Assembly (NCBI GenBank): GCA_017651625.1
Contig: JAGCCP010000055.1
Coordinates: 62,001 to 126,000, forward strand
DNA: 64,000 nucleotides
Direction of reading: 5' to 3'
Source: Candidatus Ruminimicrobiellum bubulum
GTDB lineage: Bacteria > Elusimicrobiota > Endomicrobiia > Endomicrobiales > Endomicrobiaceae
This document shows positions 1 to 8,317 of the stretch, in pieces. The notes below the pieces were generated by a model, which made no database searches, was not told the DNA's origin, and worked only from the letters and a program-made list of their open reading frames with translations. Position numbers and translations under genes: made by a program. Numbering within the stretch: the first letter of the stretch is position 1; every line of letters begins with the position of its first letter.

Positions 1-407
1 ATATTGTTGCTGTAAAGGAAGCATCAGGTTCTCTCGATCAAATGTCGCAAATAAGAGTTCTTGCTCCTGAAATGGATTTGATTTCCGGTGACGATGGATT
101 AACAGTTCCTATAATGGCTATCGGCGGAACGGGAGTAATTTCAGTATTATCAAATATATGTCCAAAAGTTGTTGCAGATTTAGTTAATGCAATGTTAAAG
201 AAAGATTTGGATAAAGCAAACGAAATTGCTTTTAAATGGTTGCCGTTGGTAAAAGCAATGTTTATAGAAACAAATCCTATTCCTGTAAAAGCAGCAATGG
301 CTATGATGGGAATTTGTTCCGATGAAATGAGACTTCCTATGTGTTCTTTGTCGGATGAACATAAAGAAAGTTTAAGAAAAACATTAAAAAGCTACAATTT
401 AATATAA
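1..407 (+). CDS. dapA: 4-hydroxy-tetrahydrodipicolinate synthase, C-terminal part
   Basis: This is the 3' part of dapA; the 5' end lies outside the window and the frame opens at base 3. The enzyme condenses pyruvate with aspartate semialdehyde in the DAP/lysine pathway. The visible residues begin IVAVKEASGSLDQM, which contains the Schiff-base lysine segment (V-K-E-A-S-G) of this aldolase family, followed by the ISGDDGL and GGTGVISV segments typical of DapA. The gene directly precedes dapB, as expected for a lysine/peptidoglycan precursor operon. The identification is firm despite truncation. Confidence 0.95.
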   Translation, partial: IVAVKEASGSLDQMSQIRVLAPEMDLISGDDGLTVPIMAIGGTGVISVLSNICPKVVADLVNAMLKKDLDKANEIAFKWLPLVKAMFIETNPIPVKAAMAMMGICSDEMRLPMCSLSDEHKESLRKTLKSYNLI

Positions 408-414
408 AAATGCT

Positions 415-557
415 TAAAGCAATTTGGAAGAATAGAAGATTAGAAGAATAGAAGGATGGAAGGAAATAGGAAACTAAATAATAACAAAATTTGCGAAGCA
501 AATTTTACAACTTAGCATCCAATCTTCAAATCTTCCAATCCTCCAATCTTCAAAGGA
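415..557. repeat. Intergenic composite repeat: opposed octamer arrays around a palindrome
   Basis: The dapA-dapB spacer holds a purine-rich array of degenerate octamers (GAAGAATA, GAAGATTA, GAAGGATG types, about 425-473). A perfect palindrome follows, with arms AAAATTTGC and GCAAATTTT and a 3-nt loop at 486-506. Next comes a pyrimidine-rich array (CCAATCTT, TCAAATCT types, about 516-556) that is roughly the reverse complement of the first. The whole block could fold as one long imperfect hairpin. The dapB ribosome binding site (aaaggag, 551-557) lies at its right edge. Confidence 0.75.
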
Positions 558-564
558 GTTCACT

Positions 565-1341
565 ATGTCTAACATAATCGTTTGCGGTGCTTGCGGAAGA
601 ATGGGTAGTGCAATAATAAATATGGCAAAGCAAGATAAAGATTTTAATATAGTTGCAGGAACTGAAATAGATTCATCACCTTCGATAGGTAATAAAAATC
701 CGTTAATAATAAAATCAAGTGATATGGAATCGGTAGTAAATGCCGGTGATATAATAATTGATTTCACCATAGCTTCAAATACAATGAGAAATGTTGAACT
801 TGCTCTTAAGAAAAAAGCAAAACTTGTTATAGGAACTACAGGCTTAACGGATGAAAATAAAGAAGTATTAAAAAAGGCAGGAGAAAAAATATCGATAGTT
901 TTTGCACCTAATATGTCTACCGGAATAAATCTTTTACTCGATATAGTTGAAAATGTTTCAAAGAAAATTCCTAACTATGATGTGGAAATAGTTGAAATTC
1001 ACCATAATAAGAAAAAAGATTCTCCTTCGGGAACAGCAATAAGACTTGCCGAAGCTGTTGCTGCAGGCCACAATAAAAGCTTAAATGATGTAGGAGTATA
1101 TGGAAGACACGGAACACAAACATTAAGAAAGCCGGAAGAAATCGGTGTTCATGCAGTAAGATGCGGAGACGTTTGTGGAGATCATACTGTATATTTTGCA
1201 AGTGAAGGGGAAGTAATAGAAATATCTCATAAAGCAACATCAAGAGCATGTCTTGTTGCCGGAGCATTAAGAGCTGCAAAGTGGGTTAACGATAAACCTG
1301 CCGGGCTTTACGATATGAGAGATGTTTTAGGTTTGAAATAA
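565..1341 (+). CDS. dapB: 4-hydroxy-tetrahydrodipicolinate reductase
   Basis: The 258-residue protein reduces 4-hydroxy-tetrahydrodipicolinate with NAD(P)H, the step after DapA in DAP/lysine synthesis. The N-terminal dinucleotide-binding loop GACGRMG is at residues 8-14. The family signature E-I-H-H-N-K-K-K-D-S-P-S-G-T-A is at about 144-158, with the catalytic His pair at 146-147 and Lys at 151. Length is close to the usual 240-273. The ATG has a good Shine-Dalgarno (aaaggag). It lies 157 nt after dapA, separated by the composite repeat, so it may have its own promoter. Confidence 0.96.
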   Translation: MSNIIVCGACGRMGSAIINMAKQDKDFNIVAGTEIDSSPSIGNKNPLIIKSSDMESVVNAGDIIIDFTIASNTMRNVELALKKKAKLVIGTTGLTDENKEVLKKAGEKISIVFAPNMSTGINLLLDIVENVSKKIPNYDVEIVEIHHNKKKDSPSGTAIRLAEAVAAGHNKSLNDVGVYGRHGTQTLRKPEEIGVHAVRCGDVCGDHTVYFASEGEVIEISHKATSRACLVAGALRAAKWVNDKPAGLYDMRDVLGLK

Positions 1342-1350
1342 TTTTTATAA

Positions 1351-3462
1351 ATGTTAAAAAATATAATAAAATCTTCTTTTTATTCATTTATAATTTCTTT
1401 CCTTTTTGTTTTTTGGAAAGTTTTATCCGGTGAAAGAATAGTAAATTATAATTTCGTTTATAAATTTTTAGAATATACACAAGTAACATTTTTAAGTTTA
1501 CTTGTGTTTTTTCTTTTGGTTTCTTTTTTTATATACCTATACATAAACAAAAGCAAAATAATAAACGATTATATATACAAGTACAGATGGATTATTGCTA
1601 TCATTATTTTGTTATTTTGTGTAATCTTTAAAATTTCCGGATCAAGTATTGGAAGTTGGATGTATGTTACACAAGAACAAATGGAAGATAAAGATCTGTT
1701 AATAGGTCCGAATCGTTCCGCCCATGCAGATGAATACTGTGTATATACTCCTATGACAATATCTCAATTCTATAACAAAAATCAAAAATATCCGTATTTT
1801 AGTGATACTCTGAGAGCAACCAAGACGGATACATTTATTGTTTACGGACAACCCGTAAAAGATTTTTTTGTATTGTTTAGGCCTTTCCATATACCATATT
1901 TATTTTTAGATTTAGAAAGAGGTTTCTCTTTTTATTGGTGTAGCCGTATTATTGTGTTATTTATGCTTACATTTGAATTTTTTATGTTGTTTACGAGAAA
2001 AAACAAATTGTTGTCCTTTGTAAGCACTGTGCTAGTAACATTTTCTCCTACAATTCAATGGTGGATATCTGTGAACTCTTTGGTAGAAATGATAATTTTC
2101 GGCGAACTGTTTATCTTGCTTTTGAATCTATATATAAACTCAAAATATAAATTAAGAATATTATTTTGTATTTTGTTGGCATATACAACATTTGCCTATA
2201 CATTGACTTTTTATCCTGCTTGGCAAATTCCTTTTGCTTATATGTTTTTAGTCTTTACAATATATTTGATCGTTGAGAATAGAGATAAATTTTGCATAAA
2301 GAAAGACGGACTTATTTTTGTTTTGTATATAGCAATATTATTTCTGTTTGTATATTTGCTTTTGTTGAAGTCCGGAAATACGATTCAAAATGTTACTTCA
2401 ACAGTTTATCCCGGTAAGAGAGTATCCAATGGCGGCGGAAGTTTTTTTGATTTATTCCATTATCCGTATACACTTACACTTGCTTTAACGTCACTTTCTT
2501 TTCATGTTAATTCGGAAATATGGGGAAAGTTTACATCTTTCTTTGATTTTTTTCCGATAGGTATAATTTTCTCTATGATAGTTTTGTTTAAACAAAAAAG
2601 CAAAAACAAACTTTTGGTACTTACATTATGTTTATATGTATTTTTATTTGTGTATATATCTTTCGGATTTCCGGAATTTATATCAAGAATAACATTAATG
2701 TCGCATGCTACATCTTTCAGGGCTTTTTCCGTGCTGAGTTTTATCAATTTATTTTTGTTGATATATTCATTATCATTAATAGAATTTAAAATTAAATTGT
2801 CATATTCCGTAATTTATTCGTTAATATTGACTTATATCATAATAACAATTTCTATAATAAGAAATATAAATTATTATTCTCACTATTTGTTGATAATTTT
2901 AGTTCCGGTAGTGTTTTTATCTTTTCTTTTTCTATTTACGGGAAAAAAGAAATCGTTTGTTTTTATAGTTTTATTAATATCTTTTTTTAGCGGAATATTG
3001 GCAAATCCCGTAAGAACAGGACTGCAACCAATTCTTAATAACAGTTTGTTTTTAAATATAAGAGAACAAACCGTAAAGGATGAAGGCGTTTGGATTGTAG
3101 AGAATTTATATTTTCCTATTAATAATTATCCTGTAATGGCAGGAGCACCGACAATAAATTGTACGAATACTTATCCTAATTTAAGTTTAATGTATACTTT
3201 AGATCCTATAAAAAAATATGAAGACATTTATAACAGATACGGAAGTTTTATGTTTATTATTACAAATGAAGAAACAAGATTTGAACTGTTAAATCCGGAT
3301 TTATTTAATATATACATTAATGTGGATGATGTTGTAAAATTAAATTCAAGATTTATTTTAACTAACAGGAATTTGGAACAATTCAGTAATTCAAAAGTAT
3401 CTTTTGTAAAAATAAAAGACATATTCGAATACAAAATTTATGAAATAAAACACCTTTCTTGA
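1351..3462 (+). CDS. Large polytopic membrane protein, GT-C-like, polysaccharide region
   Basis: This 703-residue protein has many hydrophobic helices (about twelve or more) spread over residues 10-560, then a soluble C-terminal tail. A polar loop after the second or third helix (about residues 110-170) is rich in Tyr, Asp and Arg (GPNRSAHADEYC, YGQPVKDFF). This layout resembles GT-C type membrane glycosyltransferases that use lipid-linked sugars, but I see no diagnostic motif, so the function is inferred. It starts 9 nt after dapB without a clear Shine-Dalgarno and ends convergently with the sugar transferase at 3549. It could instead be a polysaccharide-export or unknown membrane protein. 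Confidence 0.6.
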   Translation: MLKNIIKSSFYSFIISFLFVFWKVLSGERIVNYNFVYKFLEYTQVTFLSLLVFFLLVSFFIYLYINKSKIINDYIYKYRWIIAIIILLFCVIFKISGSSIGSWMYVTQEQMEDKDLLIGPNRSAHADEYCVYTPMTISQFYNKNQKYPYFSDTLRATKTDTFIVYGQPVKDFFVLFRPFHIPYLFLDLERGFSFYWCSRIIVLFMLTFEFFMLFTRKNKLLSFVSTVLVTFSPTIQWWISVNSLVEMIIFGELFILLLNLYINSKYKLRILFCILLAYTTFAYTLTFYPAWQIPFAYMFLVFTIYLIVENRDKFCIKKDGLIFVLYIAILFLFVYLLLLKSGNTIQNVTSTVYPGKRVSNGGGSFFDLFHYPYTLTLALTSLSFHVNSEIWGKFTSFFDFFPIGIIFSMIVLFKQKSKNKLLVLTLCLYVFLFVYISFGFPEFISRITLMSHATSFRAFSVLSFINLFLLIYSLSLIEFKIKLSYSVIYSLILTYIIITISIIRNINYYSHYLLIILVPVVFLSFLFLFTGKKKSFVFIVLLISFFSGILANPVRTGLQPILNNSLFLNIREQTVKDEGVWIVENLYFPINNYPVMAGAPTINCTNTYPNLSLMYTLDPIKKYEDIYNRYGSFMFIITNEETRFELLNPDLFNIYINVDDVVKLNSRFILTNRNLEQFSNSKVSFVKIKDIFEYKIYEIKHLS

Positions 3463-3529
3463 TTACTAATTACCGTTTTGCCTTTGTCGTTCAACCTATA
3501 ATCTTATCATCCAATAACCCTATAACCTT

Positions 3530-3550
3530 AAAATTGCTTTTGGCAATTTT
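3530..3550. repeat. Gene-edge palindrome (AAAATTGC / GCAATTTT)
   Basis: The palindrome has 8-nt arms, AAAATTGC and GCAATTTT, around a 5-nt loop. It sits between the convergent genes 1351-3462 and 3549-4928 and overlaps the stop codon of the latter by 2 nt. GTTTTGCC/TTTGTCGTT filler and CCAATAACC-type repeats precede it. It could act as a transcription end signal in either direction because T-runs follow each arm, but its resemblance to palindromes at other loci marks it as a repeat-family member. Confidence 0.7.
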
Positions 3551-4928
3551 AATACGCTCCCTTGTGGAAAATGACGACAATAATTGTTTTTAATAATATT
3601 TTTATATCGAGACTTAAAGACCAATTATCAACATAAAATATTTCAAGCTCTAACCTTTTTTCATCGTTAAGTAAACTTCTTCCGGATACCTGCCATAATC
3701 CTGTCACTCCGGGTAAAACTTTAAACATTTTTTTATAGCTGTAATTATGATAATGGTTCCTTATTTGTTCTAATTCCCATTTAACTATAGGTCTTGGTCC
3801 TACAAGAGACATTTCTCCTTTCAATACATTAAAAAGCTGCGGTAATTCATCTATACTGTATTTTCTTATAAATTTTCCTATTTTTGTTACTCTTGAATCG
3901 TCTTCCAATTTTAAAAATACTTTGTTTTGTTGTAAACTGTTTTCCGTTAATGTATTAGTTTTTTTATCTGCATTATCAACCATGCTTCTGAATTTATAAC
4001 AATAAAACTCTTTTTTGTTAAACCCTACTCTCAAATGTTTAAAAAATACAGATCCTTTACTTTCTGCTTTTATACAAATTGCAATAATCACAAATAGCGG
4101 AGACAGAATAATTAACAAAAATGCGGAAAATATAATATCTAAAATTCTTTTCAAAAAGTAATCGACATCTCTTACCGGATTGGATATTAACAATATAACC
4201 GGGATACCTAAAGTATCATCCAATATTATTTTATCCTTTGTCATTTGAACTTCGTTTGGTAATATCTTTATATCAATATCGTTTGTTTGTGCCCAATCGC
4301 ATAAAGACAAAAACTCTTCGTCTTTTATCGAATAATTAGTGATAATAATTTCCTTGATATTTTTTTTGATAGATAAAAATTTTAGTTTTTCAATATTCCC
4401 CGTTTCTGCTTGGTAAGGATAATAAAAAACTTTGTTTATATAATAATTATTGAATATCTTTTTATATTTACGAACATTTTTACCTATCACAAGCAGATTG
4501 TTTCTTATGTTGAGTTTATATATGACATATGCACTTAATCTTTTAAAAATATATCTAAAGATTAATGTGAAAAAAATTAAGTTTATTGTCATAAAAAATA
4601 TTAACAATCGGGAAAAATCATTTTTAATAATAAAAATTAAAGCAAGAATAAAAATAATAAAACAAAATGCGGTTTTCGTTATTTTTATAAATAAATCGAA
4701 TTTTGATATATAAAACAATCTGTATCCTATAAAGAAATTTGTAAATAATATCCATACGGGAATTAAAAATAAAGACAATATAAAATACTTATCGAAAGAA
4801 TATATGATTGCAGGATGTAAAATATGGAACCTAAAATAAAAAGCTACCAAGAATGACAGTATAAATACTATACAATCCGTTAAAATCAATGCAAAAATAA
4901 ATGGAAAATTCTTATTTTTTATAAACAT
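3549..4928 (-). CDS. Undecaprenyl-phosphate sugar phosphotransferase (WbaP/WcaJ type)
   Basis: The 459-residue protein probably initiates surface-polysaccharide synthesis by moving a sugar-1-phosphate from a nucleotide sugar onto undecaprenyl phosphate at the inner membrane. The N-terminal part has about four membrane helices, then a CoA-binding-like middle domain. The C-terminal catalytic domain starts with a re-entrant helix (KRILDIIFSAF, about residue 265) followed by KFRSM, DELPQLFNVLKGEMSLVGPRP and LPGVTGLWQVSGRS, all bacterial sugar transferase hallmarks. It is read opposite to its neighbours. The sugar specificity cannot be read from sequence. Confidence 0.9.
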   Translation of the reverse strand: MFIKNKNFPFIFALILTDCIVFILSFLVAFYFRFHILHPAIIYSFDKYFILSLFLIPVWILFTNFFIGYRLFYISKFDLFIKITKTAFCFIIFILALIFIIKNDFSRLLIFFMTINLIFFTLIFRYIFKRLSAYVIYKLNIRNNLLVIGKNVRKYKKIFNNYYINKVFYYPYQAETGNIEKLKFLSIKKNIKEIIITNYSIKDEEFLSLCDWAQTNDIDIKILPNEVQMTKDKIILDDTLGIPVILLISNPVRDVDYFLKRILDIIFSAFLLIILSPLFVIIAICIKAESKGSVFFKHLRVGFNKKEFYCYKFRSMVDNADKKTNTLTENSLQQNKVFLKLEDDSRVTKIGKFIRKYSIDELPQLFNVLKGEMSLVGPRPIVKWELEQIRNHYHNYSYKKMFKVLPGVTGLWQVSGRSLLNDEKRLELEIFYVDNWSLSLDIKILLKTIIVVIFHKGAY

Positions 4929-4978
4929 TTTATGTGTTTTAATTACAATAAATATGATAAAATATATTGTATCATATT

Positions 4979-5008
4979 TTGTAAGATTTTTAATACGTTG
5001 TTTATAAT
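4979..5008 (+). promoter_or_regulatory. Probable promoter of the nucleotidyltransferase cassette
   Basis: TTGTAA (4979-4984) and TATAAT (5003-5008) are separated by 18 nt in the divergent spacer between the sugar transferase and the gene at 5024. The Shine-Dalgarno acggag lies 5 nt before that ATG. The -10 is perfect and the -35 matches 4 of 6 positions. The call rests on motif match only. Confidence 0.45.
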
Positions 5009-5023
5009 TTTTACGGAGATAAA

Positions 5024-6139
5024 ATGTTAGATGTCGGCTATATCATCGGAACTTTAAATCTTTCAAAAAAAGAAGAATATCTTTTAAAATTGTATACTTC
5101 AAAAACAGTAACGAAAGACGAAATTTACCGTTTATTAAATGATTTTGATTATAGCATAGAAAACGAAGAACTGGCCTTTAATTTTTTACTTGCACATTTA
5201 TTTCAAAATAATCCGCATATAGAAATTCCAAAAGATATCGAACCCAGACTGAAAGGTGTTCTGAGAATGTTTCAATATAAGAATGTTTTACTGTTGTCCG
5301 CTTTAAAACAGTTGGTTTCCAAACTAAATGAACAAAACATTCCGGTGTTACTTTTAAAGGGCTCGGTAATGAGAATTATCGAACAGGATAAATTGAGACT
5401 GATGTCTGATGTGGATTGTGCCGTAGATATGGACAATTTTGATAAAACAATCAAAATAAGTGAAAGCTTGGGATTTAAGATAAATATTGTTTTTGAATAT
5501 GCTACCGAAGTAAAGAGAAATCCTATGCAAAAAATCGACATACATAAGAAATTTATAAAAGGCGATAATGATACGAGTTGTACCGAGAAAAAAATTTTTG
5601 AAAGAGCCGAACAATACAATTTCGGCAATTCAGATGTTTTTATTCCGAATACAGAAGATATGATTTTCTTGTTACTTAACAACGGTTATGATAATATTAT
5701 TTATTCTCAACCTTTTTATAAAAATGTTTCATGGTTGTTTGATGTTATATATATTATAAAAAATAATAAAAGTATAGATTGGAATATTGTAATATCAAAT
5801 GCAAAAGAGAGTAAAACTATTGCTCAAATAAAGATAATGCTCGAACTTGTTAATCATTTTTCACCAAATACTATTCCTAATGAAATTCTATCTTCGATAA
5901 ATATATCGAAACAGGAATATGACATTAATGATTCTTATACTAAAAAACATTTGTTTTTCCATAAAGCACAACAACTGAAATGTCAGGCAAGAGAGTTAAT
6001 AATAGGTAAGAAAATTTCGGATATCTTTTCTATAATAAACTTATTGAGTCAGTTTTTATATATTAAAATAATACAAAAAACACCTATAATAAAATCTTTG
6101 TTTTTTAATAAGGTGGCAAACAGGATGTTTAAAATATGA
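5024..6139 (+). CDS. Nucleotidyltransferase-family protein (NTP_transf_5-like)
   Basis: This 371-residue cytosolic protein resembles the nucleotidyltransferase-fold family found beside lasso-peptide and other peptide-modification genes. The visible core is LLLKGSVM (Lys112-Gly113-Ser114) followed by the metal-binding pair S-D-V-D (Asp129 and Asp131), then a helical C-terminal half. In that family the enzyme is thought to transfer a nucleotide or handle a modified product; the substrate here is unknown. It overlaps the next gene by 4 nt (ATGA), so the two are translationally coupled. A partner kinase-like ATPase and a PqqD-like protein follow directly. Confidence 0.75.
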   Translation: MLDVGYIIGTLNLSKKEEYLLKLYTSKTVTKDEIYRLLNDFDYSIENEELAFNFLLAHLFQNNPHIEIPKDIEPRLKGVLRMFQYKNVLLLSALKQLVSKLNEQNIPVLLLKGSVMRIIEQDKLRLMSDVDCAVDMDNFDKTIKISESLGFKINIVFEYATEVKRNPMQKIDIHKKFIKGDNDTSCTEKKIFERAEQYNFGNSDVFIPNTEDMIFLLLNNGYDNIIYSQPFYKNVSWLFDVIYIIKNNKSIDWNIVISNAKESKTIAQIKIMLELVNHFSPNTIPNEILSSINISKQEYDINDSYTKKHLFFHKAQQLKCQARELIIGKKISDIFSIINLLSQFLYIKIIQKTPIIKSLFFNKVANRMFKI

Positions 6140-7203
6140 GACATGTACACGACATGAATCGGATAGACGAAACGTTTGTATTGAATGTTGATAACGGGGC
6201 TATTTTATCTGAATACTGCAAATTTTTAGATAAGAAATTTGAAGAAAAAGCAAAACAAAATTCTGTTATTACCAAATATTTGGATTTAGGTATAAAAATT
6301 ATAAGATTGCAGATTGCATACGAAAATTTTTTACCTCAACTTAAACAGTTTTTTTCTTGTTCGTTGAAAGATAGTGTTGATAAATATGATGCCACTATAT
6401 ACATATGGAAAGATAATGTTCAATCTTTTCTTACCGATCAATATAAGACGAAACTTGTAACATTGACTTACCGTGATAAGAAACTTAGAATAGACGGTGA
6501 AAATAAAATAATAGATGGTGAAAATCTTGAAGATAAAAAATGTTATTTCGTTGCGGAAGATTATTCTTATGAAGTTCTTTCAAAACAAGGTCATTTGTTT
6601 GTTAAACTTATAAGTGAGATAGTAAGAACCGAACATTCCGCTCTTGTTCATTCAGCTGCGGTTGGAATAGATAATAAAGGAGTTTTGATTTGTGCTATAG
6701 GCGGAAGCGGTAAAACTACATTGTCGGTATCTTGCTTGGCGGATGATTTCCAATATGTTGCGGATGATTACTTAATATTAAACAAAACGGATAATAATTT
6801 ATATGCGTTACCGATATATTCTATTATTAGTTTGGCGGACCACATATATAAAAAGATGCCGAATTTAAAGTCTGAATTTGTATGTGATAATTATAATAAA
6901 ATGAAGTATATTCTTAATATATCTTACTACGACGATAAACTTGCAAGAAATTTACCGATCAAGGCGGTTGTTTTTCCTAAAATCAGTAATGTGGATGAAC
7001 CGACGATGGAAAAGGCAGATAAAAATAAAGCGCTGACACAATTGATTTTTTCTACGGCGACACAAATGAACAAAGGTAATGATCCCGATTATATGAAAAT
7101 GTTGATATCTTTAATTAAAGATTTAAAATTTTATCAAATCAATTTATCTAAAGATTTAAATAAAAATGTTCAATTATTAAAACAATTTATTAAGGAGCTA
7201 TAA
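6136..7203 (+). CDS. HPr-kinase-like ATPase of a peptide/polysaccharide cassette
   Basis: This 355-residue protein has a C-terminal HPr-kinase-like P-loop domain. Walker A is GGSGKTT at residues 189-195, preceded by SALVHSAAVGID, the beta-strand context seen in HprK-related proteins, and followed by the acidic VADDYLIL segment. The N-terminal 160 residues match no domain I recognise. Relatives in paeninodin-type lasso clusters phosphorylate the precursor C-terminus; here the target is unknown. The start overlaps the upstream stop (ATGA), and the next gene begins immediately after its stop, so the three form a tight unit. Confidence 0.75.
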   Translation: MRHVHDMNRIDETFVLNVDNGAILSEYCKFLDKKFEEKAKQNSVITKYLDLGIKIIRLQIAYENFLPQLKQFFSCSLKDSVDKYDATIYIWKDNVQSFLTDQYKTKLVTLTYRDKKLRIDGENKIIDGENLEDKKCYFVAEDYSYEVLSKQGHLFVKLISEIVRTEHSALVHSAAVGIDNKGVLICAIGGSGKTTLSVSCLADDFQYVADDYLILNKTDNNLYALPIYSIISLADHIYKKMPNLKSEFVCDNYNKMKYILNISYYDDKLARNLPIKAVVFPKISNVDEPTMEKADKNKALTQLIFSTATQMNKGNDPDYMKMLISLIKDLKFYQINLSKDLNKNVQLLKQFIKEL

Positions 7204-7641
7204 ATGTATAAGTTAAACGAATCAAAAATGTTTGCCGATGTAACGAATAATGTTGCTATCATAATAAATTCCGAAACGGGAATTTACTATGCTCTTAACA
7301 GTTGCGGAAGTGTTGTTTTTCAAGCAATACTTGACGGATGTTCAACACAATCAATTGCCGATAATCTAAAAAAAATTGAAAACTGTCCTTCCGATGTTGA
7401 TCAAAAGTTAAAAGCTTTTATCGACGATCTTTTACAAAAAGAAATAATTGTCGAAGGTGAACAAACTTCAAAAATACCTAATTTCGATGAAGTTGTTGTA
7501 AAACAAGATAACTTTGAAATGAAAGTATTGGAATATGCCGATGCTCAGGAAATGTTACTTGCCGATCCGATACACGATGTCGATGAAAAAGAAGGTTGGC
7601 AACCTGTTTTTAAGGAAGAGAAAGATAATAATGATAAATAA
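7204..7641 (+). CDS. PqqD/RRE-family protein with a conserved-looking acidic tail
   Basis: Residues 1-88 look like a PqqD-type winged-helix RiPP recognition element: a start like YKLNESKMFADV, then NSETGIYYALNSCGSVVFQAILDG and a following helical pair. Such domains normally present a leader peptide to a modifying enzyme. The protein is 145 residues, against roughly 90 for stand-alone PqqD. The extra tail carries EYADAQEMLLADPIHDVDEKEGW (written here as two blocks, residues 110-120 and 121-132), followed by a charged end. Its Shine-Dalgarno (aaggag) lies in the kinase gene. It overlaps the following glycosyltransferase by 11 nt. Confidence 0.8.
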   Translation: MYKLNESKMFADVTNNVAIIINSETGIYYALNSCGSVVFQAILDGCSTQSIADNLKKIENCPSDVDQKLKAFIDDLLQKEIIVEGEQTSKIPNFDEVVVKQDNFEMKVLEYADAQEMLLADPIHDVDEKEGWQPVFKEEKDNNDK

Positions 7642-8317
7642 CAATCCGTTAATTTCGGTAATGATGCCGACATACAATAATGCCGGATATATTAGTCAGG
7701 CAGTAGAAAGTGTTTATGCTCAAAAATATGACAATATTGAAATTGTTGTTGTAGATGACGGTTCTACGGACAACACAAAAGAAGTATTGAAAAAATATAA
7801 AGGTATAAAATATTTTTATATAGAACATAAAGGAATATCTTTTGCAAGAAACATAGCACTTGAAAAATCGAAAGGGGAATATATAGCATTTTGTGATTCC
7901 GACGATTATTGGCTACCCGGCAAAATAAATACACAAATACAATATTTTAAAGAACATCCCGATTGCGAAATAGTTTTTACAAAATATGAAAATCTTTTTG
8001 AAGATGAAAAACTTAAAACAAACAAAAGAGCAATGCATGAAAAATTAATGGAAAAGTTTTTAAAACAATATTTGCCGAGCAGTATTATAAAAAAAGAATT
8101 GTTTGAAAAATACGGTAATTTCGATGAAAACTTCAGCGGTGTGGAAGATACGGAATTTTTATATAGAATTAAAAGAAAAGGAGCAAATATCGATCATGTT
8201 ATTTCCGATATTTTCTATATAAGAAGAATTCACGGAAACAATGTAACTTTAAATTACAATAAAGATACCATAAAATATATTACGGCTATATTGAGAAAAG
8301 GAGTATTAAACAAATGA
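7631..8317 (+). CDS. Family 2 glycosyltransferase
   Basis: This 228-residue GT-A enzyme starts with ISVMMPTYNNAGYISQAVES and contains VVDDGSTD and the metal-binding D-S-D-D at FCDSDDYW, the standard GT2 motifs. The ATG at 7631 was chosen over an upstream in-frame ATG (7535). It follows aaggaagag at a proper distance, matches the family start, and overlaps pqqD-like by only 11 nt. It overlaps the next GT2 gene by 4 nt. The sugar donor and acceptor are unknown; it probably works on the polysaccharide or on the product of the upstream cassette. Confidence 0.88.
   Translation: MINNNPLISVMMPTYNNAGYISQAVESVYAQKYDNIEIVVVDDGSTDNTKEVLKKYKGIKYFYIEHKGISFARNIALEKSKGEYIAFCDSDDYWLPGKINTQIQYFKEHPDCEIVFTKYENLFEDEKLKTNKRAMHEKLMEKFLKQYLPSSIIKKELFEKYGNFDENFSGVEDTEFLYRIKRKGANIDHVISDIFYIRRIHGNNVTLNYNKDTIKYITAILRKGVLNK

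Noticed and set aside
425-556. CRISPR-like array of short repeats in the dapA-dapB spacer
   Set aside because: The units are degenerate octamers without spacers of constant length, and no cas genes lie nearby.
474-770. 98-codon minus-strand ORF over the dapB start
   Set aside because: It reads through the intergenic repeat and the antisense of dapB and shows no domain.
971-1279. Minus-strand ORF inside dapB
   Set aside because: It is a shadow frame with Leu/His/Phe-rich low-complexity translation, while the dapB frame is clearly real.
5272-5682. Minus-strand ORFs within the nucleotidyltransferase gene as a hidden RiPP precursor
   Set aside because: They are too long for a precursor, have no ribosome site, and lie antisense to a well-supported gene.
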